From SIG701 sp045611685 (GTDB lineage: Bacteria; Bacillota; Clostridia; Oscillospirales; CAG-272), in assembly GCA_045611685.1 (NCBI GenBank), contig JAZKXO010000111.1, positions 1 to 51,344 of the forward strand: 51,344 bases of DNA. The letters are read 5' to 3'. Positions 1-7,793 of the stretch are shown here, in pieces; position 1 is the stretch's first letter, and each line of letters starts with the position of its first letter. A model generated the notes under the pieces. The model was not told where the DNA came from. It saw only the letters and a program-made list of their open reading frames with translations, and searched no databases. The translations under genes and the position numbers were made by a program.

Positions 1-154
1 ATAACCCTCCGTTAAATCTTGTATGCAAATCTTCAAATTTGCCGGGTAATACGGATTCATGCCGGGTGTTTACGCAGCATCCGCAGGAATATAGATCCCG
101 CATTGTCCGGGCTCCAACGCCTGTCGGGCATACGCACACACCGTTGACAGGTTA
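1..154 (-). other. structured spacer downstream of rpsD, leading to the next gene (probably rpoA)
   Basis: No gene is seen here. Read on the minus strand, the spacer ends in GGAGGGTTAT at positions 10-1, a ribosome binding site for a gene starting just off the window; rpoA is expected from the conserved alpha-operon order (inference). The spacer holds possible helices: CCTGTC at 120-125 with GACAGG at 146-151, CCCG at 97-100 with CGGG at 108-111, and CAAAT/ATTTG at 26-41. There is no T-run, so I do not call a terminator. Confidence 0.6.
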
Positions 155-781
155 TTACTTGGAATAGAGCTCGATGATAAGCTGCTCTTCGAACGGGAAA
201 TCGATATCGTCTCTCTGCGGGAGTGCAATCATCTTGCAGGTAAAGTTATCCTTATCCACATCGAGCCACTTGGGCGTGATAACTGCTTCCATCTGTTCAG
301 CCAGTACCTTGAACTTTTCAGAAGAGCGAGACTTCTCCTTCAGTGCGCTTACATCGCCAACCTTGAGGATGATAGAGGGGATGTCTACCTTCTTACCATT
401 CAGGGTGAAGTGAGCGTGACGGATGAGCTGACGGGATTCCTTACGGCTGCTTGCGAGACCCATTCTGTAGACTACGTTGTCAAGACGACGCTCGAGGATG
501 CTCAGAAGGTTTGCACCTGCTACGCCCTCCTGTTTTGCGGCCTGTACATAGTAGGACTTGAACTGGTTCTCAAGAACACCGTAATAACGGCGAGCCGTCA
601 TTTTTTCTCTGTGCTGGAGTCCGTATTCCTTTACGCTCTTACGAGCCTGGGCATGGGGGCCCGGAACAGTGGGACGGCGGGAAATCGCGCACTTATCGCT
701 AAGGCAGCGGTCGCCCTTCAAAAACAATTTCTTGCCTTCTCTGCGGCAAAGCTTACAGGAAGGACCGGTATATCTTGCCAT
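155..781 (-). CDS. rpsD: 30S ribosomal protein S4
   Basis: Primary 16S rRNA-binding protein that nucleates assembly of the 30S body. The 208-residue length is normal. The start MARYTGPSCKLCRREG carries the Cys-containing N-terminal motif seen in zinc-type S4, followed by the S4 RNA-binding domain (ERRLDNVVYRMGLASSRKESRQLIRHAHFTLNGKKVDIPS, about residues 92-130). GAGAGGAG precedes the ATG. It is the last visible gene of the alpha-operon part of the cluster, 21 bp after rpsK. In many Firmicutes rpsD is monocistronic; here it keeps the operon position between rpsK and the presumed rpoA. Confidence 0.98.
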   Translation of the reverse strand: MARYTGPSCKLCRREGKKLFLKGDRCLSDKCAISRRPTVPGPHAQARKSVKEYGLQHREKMTARRYYGVLENQFKSYYVQAAKQEGVAGANLLSILERRLDNVVYRMGLASSRKESRQLIRHAHFTLNGKKVDIPSIILKVGDVSALKEKSRSSEKFKVLAEQMEAVITPKWLDVDKDNFTCKMIALPQRDDIDFPFEEQLIIELYSK

Positions 782-802
782 ATTGGTTTCTCCTCTCTTC
801 GA

Positions 803-1201
803 TTATACACGACGACGCTTCGGCGGGCGGCAGCCGTTGTGCGGGATCGGCGTTACATCACGGATCAGCGTGATATCGAGGCCGGCAGTCTGCAGAGCGC
901 GGATTGCGGACTCACGTCCCGGGCCGGGGCCCTTTACGAATACTTCGACGGTCTTCATGCCGTGATCTACGGCAATCTTTGCGGCAGTCTCAGCAGCGGT
1001 CTGTGCAGCGTACGGGGTGGACTTACGGGAACCCTTGAAGCCCATTTCGCCGGCAGATGCCCAGCTGATTGCGTTGCCTGCAACGTCGGTGATCGTTACG
1101 ATCGTGTTATTGAAGGTGGAGCTGATATGAGCCGTGCCCTTCTCAACGTTTTTGCGCTCGCGGCGCTTTTTGATTACTTTCTTACCGTTGTTAGCAGCCA
1201 T
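803..1201 (-). CDS. rpsK: 30S ribosomal protein S11
   Basis: Component of the 30S platform that contacts 16S rRNA near the E site. 132 residues with the family core (GTAHISSTFNNTIVTITDVAGNAISWASAG) and the usual C-terminus GCRPPKRRRV. The N-terminus has the basic KKVIKKRRERKN segment. AAAGGAGTGAG precedes the ATG. It sits between rpsM and rpsD in the canonical order, cotranscribed with both. Confidence 0.98.
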   Translation of the reverse strand: MAANNGKKVIKKRRERKNVEKGTAHISSTFNNTIVTITDVAGNAISWASAGEMGFKGSRKSTPYAAQTAAETAAKIAVDHGMKTVEVFVKGPGPGRESAIRALQTAGLDITLIRDVTPIPHNGCRPPKRRRV

Positions 1202-1219
1202 TAAACTTGCTCACTCCTT

Positions 1220-1588
1220 TTACTTCTTCTTATTTGCGATCGTCTTAGCGGGACCTTTTCTGGTTCTTGCATTGGTCTTCGTGCGCTGACCGCGAACCGG
1301 GAGGCCCTTTCTGTGACGGATACCGCGGTAGCAGTTCGTCTCAACGAGGCGCTTGATGTTCATCGCAACCTCACGGCGGAGTTCACCCTCCACGGTGTAG
1401 TTGTTTTCGATCTCATCACGGAGTTTGGCGATATCTTCCTCAGTCAGATCCTTTGCACGGGTATCGGGGTTGATACCGGTTTTTGCCAGGATGTCCTTGG
1501 AGCTTTTCAGACCGATTCCGTAGATGTAGGTCAGTGCGATCTCAACGCGCTTGGAATTCGGAATATCGACACCGGATATACGAGCCAT
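1220..1588 (-). CDS. rpsM: 30S ribosomal protein S13
   Basis: Protein of the 30S head that contacts the P-site tRNA and bridges to the 50S subunit. 122 residues, beginning MARISGVDIPNSKRVEIALTYI and ending in the basic tail GQRTKTNARTRKGPAKTIANKKK, which is typical of S13. AAAGAGGTG lies upstream of the ATG. Standard place after rpmJ in the alpha-operon section. Confidence 0.98.
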   Translation of the reverse strand: MARISGVDIPNSKRVEIALTYIYGIGLKSSKDILAKTGINPDTRAKDLTEEDIAKLRDEIENNYTVEGELRREVAMNIKRLVETNCYRGIRHRKGLPVRGQRTKTNARTRKGPAKTIANKKK

Positions 1589-1637
1589 TGATTATTTCAC
1601 CTCTTTTTGGTAATATAGGGGTTTTGGGGCTTTCAGA

Positions 1638-1751
1638 TTAGCCCTGTCTCTGCTTGTGCTTCGGATTCTCGCAGATGACCATCACGTGGCCATGACGCTT
1701 GATTACCTTGCACTTATCGCAGATTTTCTTTACGGAAGGCTTTACTTTCAA
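1638..1751 (-). CDS. rpmJ: 50S ribosomal protein L36 (TTG start)
   Basis: Very small zinc-ribbon protein of the 50S subunit. The minus strand from 1751 reads (M)KVKPSVKKICDKC... and ends PKHKQRQG, 37 residues. The zinc ligands CxxC, a third Cys and a His four residues later (CENPKH) are all present, so this is the zinc-binding form. The start codon is TTG, with AAAGGTGG placed about 6 nt upstream; no in-frame ATG would give a full-length protein. It lies between infA and rpsM as expected. Confidence 0.96.
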   Translation of the reverse strand: MKVKPSVKKICDKCKVIKRHGHVMVICENPKHKQRQG

Positions 1752-1787
1752 AGTTTCTACCACCTTTCAGAAATATGCGCGTCAGCT

Positions 1788-2006
1788 TTATTTGCTGCGC
1801 CAGGTGATTCTGCCCTTCGTAGGGTCATAGATCGAAACCTCGACTGTGACCTTGTCGCCAAGCAGGATCTTGATATAGTTCATGCGGAGTTTGCCGGAAA
1901 TATGGGCGGTTACGATCATATCGTTCGGCAATTTGACCTTGAAGGTTGCGTTGGGGAGCACCTCAACGACCGTACCTTCAAACTCCATTACGTCATCTTT
2001 CGGCAG
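1788..2006 (-). CDS. infA: translation initiation factor IF-1, apparent CTG start
   Basis: OB-fold initiation factor that binds the 30S A site. From the CTG at 2006-2004 the protein reads (M)PKDDVMEFEGTVVEV... and ends RITWRSK, 72 residues, the usual IF-1 length. The first ATG in frame (1988) would remove the conserved PKDDV start and would lie 26 nt from the only Shine-Dalgarno. AGGAGG at 2020-2015 is 8 nt from the CTG, an ideal distance. An ATT codon at 2012 is too close to it. So the sequence supports a CTG initiator, which is rare in bacteria. Located between map and rpmJ. Confidence 0.9.
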   Translation of the reverse strand: MPKDDVMEFEGTVVEVLPNATFKVKLPNDMIVTAHISGKLRMNYIKILLGDKVTVEVSIYDPTKGRITWRSK

Positions 2007-2051
2007 AAAAATCTCCTCCTATCTGTCATCCGCTGTGCGGATGCGGGATCA

Positions 2052-2804
2052 TCAGACCAAAGTCAGTAGGATCGGACCGTCGGCGGTCAGTGCCACCGTG
2101 TGCTCGTAATGAGCAGAGAGCGATCCGTCCGCTGTTTTCACCGTCCATCCGTCGGGCAGGACTTTCACATCGGATTTGCCGATGTTCACCATCGGCTCGA
2201 TGGCGATCGTCATACCGTGACAGAGGCGGACGCCTCGGCCCGCGGTTCCGTAGTTCGGGACGTTCGGATCCTCGTGAAGATCATGACCGATTCCGTGGCC
2301 GACGAACTTCTTGACCGTCGAATATCCCATCCTCGTTACATGGCCGTCGATTGCCGCACCGATGTCGCCGAGGCGGGCACCGGGAGCGGCGGCAGCCTCA
2401 ACGCCGAGATGGAAACTTTGCTTGGTCGTTTCGATCAGCCGGAGTGCCTCCTCCGAGACGCGCCCGACCGGGAACGTGTTGGCAGAATCGCCGTGGAAGC
2501 CGCCTATAAACGCACCGACGTCAATCTTTACGATATCCCCCTCCCGGAGCACCCGTTTTTTCGACGGGATTCCGTGGATGACTTCGTCGTTGATGCTGAT
2601 GCAGGCGCTCGCCGGGAATCCACCGTAACCGAGGAAAGAAGGTTTTGCACCGCATTTTTCGATATGATTGCGAATGACGTCGTCGAGCTGTTTCGTCGTT
2701 ACGCCTTCACGCACCATTTCGCCGGCGAGAGCCAAAGCCTCGCCCGTGATGCGGCCTGCCGTTTTCATCAGCCGGATCTGATCCGGATTCTTCACAAAAA
2801 TCAT
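2052..2804 (-). CDS. map: methionine aminopeptidase, type I
   Basis: Removes the N-terminal methionine from nascent proteins, using two divalent metal ions. 250 residues with the five metal ligands of the family: Asp in KIDVGAF, Asp in HGDSANTF, His in VGHGIGHDLHEDP, Glu in AIEPMVNIG and Glu in AHYEHTVAL. There is no N-terminal zinc-finger extension, so it is the short bacterial form. The Shine-Dalgarno before the ATG is weak (AAGGCG). Common spc-operon companion of adk and secY in Firmicutes. Confidence 0.97.
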   Translation of the reverse strand: MIFVKNPDQIRLMKTAGRITGEALALAGEMVREGVTTKQLDDVIRNHIEKCGAKPSFLGYGGFPASACISINDEVIHGIPSKKRVLREGDIVKIDVGAFIGGFHGDSANTFPVGRVSEEALRLIETTKQSFHLGVEAAAAPGARLGDIGAAIDGHVTRMGYSTVKKFVGHGIGHDLHEDPNVPNYGTAGRGVRLCHGMTIAIEPMVNIGKSDVKVLPDGWTVKTADGSLSAHYEHTVALTADGPILLTLV

Positions 2805-2835
2805 GTTTACGCCTTGGATTCTTCGTAAAATTTGC

Positions 2836-3483
2836 TTAAGCTAACCCGAGGGCAGCAAACGTAAGTGCCGTTGTGTCCTCAAGTTTTTCCTGTCCCTCAA
2901 CGGTCTTCAGAAGACCCTTTTGGGCGTAGAATTCTTTGAGCGGTTCCGTCTCCGTGTGGTAGACGGTCAGACGGCTCTGTACCACAGCCGGATCGTCGTC
3001 GGCACGGATCGTAAGATCGTCGCCGCAGACACCGCACTTCTCGCCTGCAGGGGAAGGATTGGACTCAACGTGGTAGGTTGCACCGCATTTTTTGCAAACG
3101 CGGCGGCCGCCCATGCGTGCCACAATTCTCTCATCATCCACTTCGATGCTGAGAACGTCGGTAATGCCTACGTTCATCTGATCGAGAGCTTCAGCCTGCG
3201 GGAGGGTACGGGGAAATCCGTCGAGGATAAACCCGTTCTGGCAGTCGTCCTTCCCAAGTCGATCACGGATGATACCGATCACGACCTCGTCGGGGACGAG
3301 TGCACCACGCTCAATATAGGATTTCGCCAGGGTGCCCATCTCGGTACCGGTAGCGATCGCCTCGCGGATGATCGCACCGGTAGAGATTGTCGGAATGTTG
3401 GCGGCAGCGGCGATCTTTTCAGCCTGCGTGCCTTTTCCGGCGCCGGGGGCGCCCAGGAGAATCAGTCTGATAGGTTGCTTCAT
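2836..3483 (-). CDS. adk: adenylate kinase
   Basis: Interconverts ATP + AMP and 2 ADP in the cytosol. 215 residues. The P-loop GAPGAGKGT is at residues 11-19, the NMP-binding part contains STGAIIREA, and DGFPRTLPQAEALD is present. The LID is the long form with four cysteines (CKKCGATYHV ... CGVCGDD), so a structural zinc is expected, as in many Gram-positives. GCGAGG precedes the ATG. It lies between secY and map. Confidence 0.98.
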   Translation of the reverse strand: MKQPIRLILLGAPGAGKGTQAEKIAAAANIPTISTGAIIREAIATGTEMGTLAKSYIERGALVPDEVVIGIIRDRLGKDDCQNGFILDGFPRTLPQAEALDQMNVGITDVLSIEVDDERIVARMGGRRVCKKCGATYHVESNPSPAGEKCGVCGDDLTIRADDDPAVVQSRLTVYHTETEPLKEFYAQKGLLKTVEGQEKLEDTTALTFAALGLA

Positions 3484-3536
3484 AGTTCCATACCTCGCTT
3501 GTTATTCTTTATACTGCGAAGCCAAGGATGACAGAA

Positions 3537-4823
3537 TCACTCAAGGAAGCCCTTGTAATGACGCATAGTCATCTGAGACTCGATTTCGCGGGTCGTTTCA
3601 AGAATGACACCTACAACGATGATGATGGAGTTTCCGCTGAAAGCAAGAGCGCTCATCTGGTTACCCGAGATGATGTTGGCGATCATCGGAACGATAGCGA
3701 TAATGCTGAGCATGATCGCGCCGATCAGGATGATGCGGTTCACAATCTTGGTGATGTAATCAGAGGTGGGCTTGCCGGGGCGGATACCGGGAATGAACCC
3801 GCCGTTCTTCTTAAGATTATTCGCGATCTCGATCGGGTTGAAGGAGATTGCCGCATAGAAGTATGCGAACGCGATAATCAGAAGGAAGGTAATGAGGGCG
3901 TAGAACCAAGAGCCTGCACCAAACAGGTTAATGACCTTCTGCCAGAAAGAACCGTCCTTCGGGGGGAAGAACATAGCGATAGTTGCGGGAATCGTAATGA
4001 TGGAGTTTGCAAAGATGATCGGCATAACGCCCGTCATGGTCAGCTTGATGGGCAGATTGGAGGCTTGACCGCCATACTGCTTACGGCCGACGACCTTCTT
4101 AGCATACTGAATCGGCAGGCGGCGTTCGCTGTCGTGCATAAAGATGACGAACACGATCATACCGAAACCGATAATTACGGAAACTGCTGCAATTACGATG
4201 CCCTTAACTGCACCGGATGCAACAGAGTTCCAGACGGAAGTGATAATAGAGGGAGCACCGGAGATGATATTTGCCAGAAGGATCATGGAAATACCGTTTC
4301 CGATACCGAACTCATTGACCTTTTCCGCCAGCCACATAACGAGGGACGAGCCCGCGCAGTAGCAGGAAACCGCAACGACAGCAGCGAAGAAGCTGGTGTC
4401 GGTGAGTGCACCGTAGTTCTTAAGCATCATATAGTAACCGATAGCGGTAACGAGTGCCAAGCCTACGGTTACGTAACGCGTGATCTGGGTAATCTTCTTC
4501 TGACCTTCCTGACCATCCTTTGCCATTCTTTCGAGGGCGGGGATAGCAACGGTCAGAAGCTGCATCACGATGGAAGACGTGATATACGGGGAAACGCCGA
4601 GCGCGAAAAGTGTTGCCTGTGAAAATGCATTACCGGACAAAAGGTTCAGGTACTGGAAGATGGAGCCGTCCGTCATCAGCATCATCTGATCAAGAGCAGT
4701 CTTATCGAGATACGGAATCGGGATCGCAACACCAACACGGTAGAGCAGAATAATGAAGAGCGTGAAGAGGATCTTCTTCTTCAGATCTGCGATCTTCCAT
4801 GCATTCACGAGAGTCTTAAACAC
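3537..4823 (-). CDS. secY: Sec translocon channel subunit SecY (GTG start)
   Basis: Central pore of the SecYEG protein-export channel. 428 residues with about ten membrane segments; signature stretches include RVGVAIPIPYLDKTAL near the N-terminus, MVFVIFMHDSERRLPIQYAKK in the large cytosolic loop, and GFIPGIRPGKPTSDYI. The start codon is GTG at 4823, directly abutting the rplO stop (TAAGTG), with GAGGTG inside the end of rplO, so translation is probably coupled. The spc-operon position between rplO and adk is canonical. Confidence 0.98.
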   Translation of the reverse strand: MFKTLVNAWKIADLKKKILFTLFIILLYRVGVAIPIPYLDKTALDQMMLMTDGSIFQYLNLLSGNAFSQATLFALGVSPYITSSIVMQLLTVAIPALERMAKDGQEGQKKITQITRYVTVGLALVTAIGYYMMLKNYGALTDTSFFAAVVAVSCYCAGSSLVMWLAEKVNEFGIGNGISMILLANIISGAPSIITSVWNSVASGAVKGIVIAAVSVIIGFGMIVFVIFMHDSERRLPIQYAKKVVGRKQYGGQASNLPIKLTMTGVMPIIFANSIITIPATIAMFFPPKDGSFWQKVINLFGAGSWFYALITFLLIIAFAYFYAAISFNPIEIANNLKKNGGFIPGIRPGKPTSDYITKIVNRIILIGAIMLSIIAIVPMIANIISGNQMSALAFSGNSIIIVVGVILETTREIESQMTMRHYKGFLE

Positions 4824-5264
4824 TTAGATCACCTCGGTCTTTCCGCCAGCCGCTTCGATCTTTTCCTTTGCGGTAGCAGAAAAGATTTTGGCCTCAACGG
4901 TGAGCTTCTTCGTGATCTCGCCGTTGCCGAGCACCTTCAGGCCGTCCATAGCCTTGGTTACAAGGCCGGCTTCCATAAGGGCAGCAAGATTGATCACATC
5001 ACCGTCGTTAAACTTGTTCAGATCGCTGACATTCACGATTGCGTAATGCTTTGCGAACTTGTTATTGAAACCTCTCTTGGGAAGTTTTCTGTAAAGCGGG
5101 ATCTGACCGCCTTCGAAACCGGGACGTACACCGCCGCCGGAGCGAGCGTTCTGACCCTTGTGGCCCTTACCTGCGGTTTTTCCGTTGCCGGAACCCGGGC
5201 CTCTGCCTTTACGCCAAGCGGGCTTTACGGAGCCTTCTGCCGGTGAAAGTTCATGGAGCTTCAT
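4824..5264 (-). CDS. rplO: 50S ribosomal protein L15
   Basis: Late-assembling 50S protein. 146 residues beginning MKLHELSPAEGSVKPAWRKGRGPGSGNGKTAG, with the Gly/Arg-rich N-terminal extension (GQNARSGGGVRPGFEGGQIPLYRKLPKRGF) that reaches into the subunit. AAAGGAGG precedes the ATG. The stop codon touches the GTG of secY. Confidence 0.98.
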   Translation of the reverse strand: MKLHELSPAEGSVKPAWRKGRGPGSGNGKTAGKGHKGQNARSGGGVRPGFEGGQIPLYRKLPKRGFNNKFAKHYAIVNVSDLNKFNDGDVINLAALMEAGLVTKAMDGLKVLGNGEITKKLTVEAKIFSATAKEKIEAAGGKTEVI

Positions 5265-5320
5265 GCTTTAGTCCTCCTTTATAAATTCTTTTCTATGGAT
5301 GATTGCGGGTCCGGAGGGCT

Positions 5321-5500
5321 TTACGCCTTCTCCACAGACACAAGATGTGCAAGGATCTTTACCTTGCCGGCGAGAACCGCGGAGTCCTCGTGGACGATCG
5401 CGTCGCCAATCTTGCGGAGACCGAGGGAAGCTGCCGTAGCCTTCTGATTCGGCTTAGTACCGATCAGGCTCTTTGTAAGAGTTACTTTTACCATTTCCAT
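5321..5500 (-). CDS. rpmD: 50S ribosomal protein L30
   Basis: Small 50S protein. The minus strand from ATG 5500 reads MEMVKVTLTKSLIGTKPNQK, continues ATAASLGLRKIGDAIVHEDS and ends HLVSVEKA, 59 residues, matching bacterial L30 in length and in the core LGLRKIGDAIVHEDSAVLAGKV-like region. A second possible start is the Met at codon 3; AGGAGG at 5512-5507 fits the first ATG. It lies between rpsE and rplO, as in almost all bacteria. Confidence 0.97.
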   Translation of the reverse strand: MEMVKVTLTKSLIGTKPNQKATAASLGLRKIGDAIVHEDSAVLAGKVKILAHLVSVEKA

Positions 5501-5511
5501 TGCGTACCTCC

Positions 5512-6015
5512 TCAGCCGATGACCTTATCTGCATCGATGCCGCGGGTCTTGGCGACCTGCTCTGCCGTGCGGAGGTCCTTCAGTGCTTCAAACGTAGCCT
5601 TAACAACGTTCGTGGGGTTGTTGGAACGGAGGCTCTTTGCGCGGATGTTCTTGATACCGGCAAGCTCTACAACGGCACGAACCGTCTTACCTGCGATAAT
5701 ACCGGTACCTTCCGGAGCCGGACGAAGCAGAACGGAGCCTGCGCCGTACTGACCGAGAACATCGTGGGGAATCGTGTTGCCCTTGAGGGAAACCTCGATC
5801 ATATTTTTCTTTGCGTCTTCGATACCTTTGCGGATTGCTTCCGGTACCTCGGCTGCTTTGCCGAGACCGTAGCCAACGTGACCGTTGCCATCGCCCACAA
5901 TCATAAGAGCTGCGAAGCGAGCGACACGACCACCTTTTACCGTCTTAGACACACGGTTTACGACGACGAGCTTTTCCTGCAGCTCGAGCGTCGACGGGTC
6001 AAATCTCTTTGCCAT
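5512..6015 (-). CDS. rpsE: 30S ribosomal protein S5
   Basis: Translational-fidelity protein at the 30S mRNA entry tunnel. 167 residues. The N-terminal dsRNA-binding-like S5 domain contains LVVVNRVSKTVKGGRVARFAAL and GNGHVGYGLGKAAEVPEAIRKGIEDAKKN; the C-terminal S5 domain ends GIDADKVIG. It is preceded by an unusually long 96-bp spacer after rplR that contains a 7-bp hairpin. Confidence 0.98.
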   Translation of the reverse strand: MAKRFDPSTLELQEKLVVVNRVSKTVKGGRVARFAALMIVGDGNGHVGYGLGKAAEVPEAIRKGIEDAKKNMIEVSLKGNTIPHDVLGQYGAGSVLLRPAPEGTGIIAGKTVRAVVELAGIKNIRAKSLRSNNPTNVVKATFEALKDLRTAEQVAKTRGIDADKVIG

Positions 6016-6111
6016 TCTAATTTCTCCTAATTGAATTGAATGAAATGTTTAACTGCGGAATTAAACAGTGTACAAACCGGACTTCCGGCGGGTTCTCGCG
6101 AGTATCTGAAA
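6016..6111 (-). other. structured spacer between rplR and rpsE
   Basis: This 96-bp gap stands out in a cluster where most gaps are under 25 bp. On the minus strand it contains TGTTTAA, an 8-nt loop and TTAAACA, a perfect 7-bp hairpin (about 6047-6068), upstream of the rpsE ribosome binding site TAGGAGAAA. The segment 6054-6066 (GTTTAATTCCGCA on the minus strand) resembles a segment in the rpsZ-rpsH spacer. No promoter of good quality was seen. Confidence 0.5.
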
Positions 6112-6471
6112 TCAGAATTTCAGACCGCCCTCGCGTGCACCCTCTGCCAGCTCCGATACACGTCCATGATAGATATAACCGCCGCGGTCAAAAACGACCA
6201 CTTCGATACCTTTTGCTTTTGCACGCTCTGCAACAGCCTGACCAACCTTCTTGGCAGCCTCCTTGTTGGAGCCAATGCCCTCAAAACCGGCTTCGTTGGA
6301 AGAAGCGGAGACAAGGGTCTTGCCCTGCACGTCGTCAATGATCTGCGCGTAGATGTGCTTGTTGGAACGGAACACAGCGAGACGCGGACGATCTGCGGTA
6401 CCGCTGATCTTAGAGCGAACACGAAGATGTCTCTTAAGACGCTGCTGGTTCTTATCTTTCTTTGCGACCAT
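6112..6471 (-). CDS. rplR: 50S ribosomal protein L18
   Basis: Binds 5S rRNA and, with L5, docks it in the central protuberance. 119 residues, MVAKKDKNQQRLKRHLRVRSKISGTADRPRLAVFRSNKHIYAQIIDD... ending YHGRVSELAEGAREGGLKF, a full-length bacterial L18. AAAGGAGACGT precedes the ATG. Between rplF and rpsE. Confidence 0.98.
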   Translation of the reverse strand: MVAKKDKNQQRLKRHLRVRSKISGTADRPRLAVFRSNKHIYAQIIDDVQGKTLVSASSNEAGFEGIGSNKEAAKKVGQAVAERAKAKGIEVVVFDRGGYIYHGRVSELAEGAREGGLKF

Positions 6472-6489
6472 AACTTACGTCTCCTTTCT

Positions 6490-7029
6490 TTACTTACCGG
6501 CCTTACCGGACTTACGGCGAATGTGCTCGTAGTCGTACTTAACGCCCTTGCCCAGGTACGGCTCCGGCGGTCTCTTCGAGCGGATTTCCGCTGCGATCTG
6601 ACCAACCTTCTGCTTATCTGCACCCTTTACGATGACGGTGTTGGAATCCGGTACGTCGAACGTAACGTCTGCCGACTCGTCAAAGGTGATCGGGTGAGAG
6701 TGGCCCAGGTTCAAAGTGAGCGTCTTACCGGACTTCTGTGCACGGTAGCCAACGCCGTTGATCTCGAGCTTCTTCTGGAAGCCTTCGGTTACACCGATGA
6801 CCATATCGCTCAGAAGAGCGCGGGTAGTGCCGTGGAGAGAACGGACCTGACGGTCATCGTTCGGACGGGTTACGGTCAGGGAGCCGTCCTTGTTTTCAAT
6901 CGTCAGAGCGGGATTGAAAGCGAAAGAAAGCGTGCCCTTGGGACCTTTTACAGTGACTGCGTTGCCCGCTTCGATCGTAACGGTTACGCCTGCGGGGATA
7001 GCAATCGGTTCCTTACCAATTCTTGACAT
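6490..7029 (-). CDS. rplF: 50S ribosomal protein L6
   Basis: 50S protein near the GTPase-associated centre. 179 residues with the duplicated L6 fold: MSRIGKEPIAIPAGVTVTIE at the start and the C-terminal signature (PPEPYLGKGVKYDYEHIRRKSGKAGK). GGGAAAGGAGAGAG precedes the ATG. Eighteen bases downstream of rpsH. Confidence 0.98.
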   Translation of the reverse strand: MSRIGKEPIAIPAGVTVTIEAGNAVTVKGPKGTLSFAFNPALTIENKDGSLTVTRPNDDRQVRSLHGTTRALLSDMVIGVTEGFQKKLEINGVGYRAQKSGKTLTLNLGHSHPITFDESADVTFDVPDSNTVIVKGADKQKVGQIAAEIRSKRPPEPYLGKGVKYDYEHIRRKSGKAGK

Positions 7030-7047
7030 TGTACTCTCTCCTTTCCC

Positions 7048-7446
7048 TTACCAGACAAAGGCGAGAATCTCGCCGCCGACCTTTTCGCGTCTTGCGGTTT
7101 TGTCGGTCATGATGCCTTTGGAAGTAGATACGATTGCGATGCCGAGGCCGTTCATAACCTTGGGCATGTCCTCGTAGTTGGAGTAAATACGGAGACCGGG
7201 CTTGGATACACGGCGAAGACCGTGAATTACCTTCTGCTTACCAGCCTCATACTTCAGGGTGATGCGGATGAGACCCTGCTTGCCGTCCTCGATGATCTGA
7301 ACGCCCTTTACGTAGCCTTCAGCGAGAAGAATGTCGGCGATTGCCTTCTTCATGTTGGAAGCGGGGATATCTACCGTTTCATGCTTTGCGTTGCTCGCGT
7401 TGCGAACACGCGTCAGCATGTCTGCGATAACGTCTGAAATCTGCAT
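7048..7446 (-). CDS. rpsH: 30S ribosomal protein S8
   Basis: Central-domain 16S rRNA-binding protein; in E. coli it represses the spc operon by binding its mRNA. 132 residues starting MQISDVIADMLTRVRNASNAKHETVDIPAS and ending with the family signature STSKGIMTDKTARREKVGGEILAFVW. AGGAGGAAA precedes the ATG. A 145-nt structured spacer precedes it, which is unusual and could be regulatory. Confidence 0.98.
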   Translation of the reverse strand: MQISDVIADMLTRVRNASNAKHETVDIPASNMKKAIADILLAEGYVKGVQIIEDGKQGLIRITLKYEAGKQKVIHGLRRVSKPGLRIYSNYEDMPKVMNGLGIAIVSTSKGIMTDKTARREKVGGEILAFVW

Positions 7447-7591
7447 AATCTTTTCCTCCTGTCATGCAAGTACATAATTTCTTGCTGCCGTATTCCTACG
7501 GCCGCTCACCGGTGGTTAAACCGCTGTCCGGTTTCCTTCCGGTGCGGAACTCATTAAACCGGCGACCCTGCCGGTGGGGTAACATGTTCGA
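7447..7591 (-). other. structured spacer between rpsZ and rpsH with a GNRA-capped hairpin
   Basis: This 145-bp spacer contains GCCGTA-GGAA-TACGGC (7487-7502), a perfect 6-bp stem closed by a GNRA-type tetraloop, and several CCGG-bearing segments that can pair (7508-7575). GTTTAATGAGTTCCGCA (7543-7559) recalls a segment in the rplR-rpsE spacer. The rpsH Shine-Dalgarno AGGAGG follows. Whether this is an S8 target site is inference. Confidence 0.55.
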
Positions 7592-7777
7592 TTACCAGCT
7601 TGCCTTTTTAACGCCGGGAATCTCGCCCTTGTATGCAAGCTCTCTGAAGCAGATACGGCAGATACCGTACTTGCGGAGATATGCATGCGGACGACCGCAG
7701 ATCTTGCAGCGATTGTACTCACGAGTGGAGAACTTCGCCGGAGCCTGCTGCTTCAAGACCATAGCCTTCTTAGCCAT
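7592..7777 (-). CDS. rpsZ: 30S ribosomal protein S14, zinc type
   Basis: 30S head protein. At 61 residues it is the short zinc-binding paralogue: CxxC, 12 residues, CxxC (CKIC ... CRIC), then FRELAYKGEIPGVKKASW. Zinc-free S14 is about 89-100 residues, so the classification is clear. Gram-positive spc operons normally carry this form. GGGGAGGATTTAGAAG precedes the ATG. Confidence 0.98.
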   Translation of the reverse strand: MAKKAMVLKQQAPAKFSTREYNRCKICGRPHAYLRKYGICRICFRELAYKGEIPGVKKASW

Positions 7778-7793
7778 CTTCTAAATCCTCCCC

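Noticed and set aside
1788..1988. ATG start for infA giving 66 residues
   Set aside because: Would lose the conserved N-terminus and lie 26 nt from the only Shine-Dalgarno.
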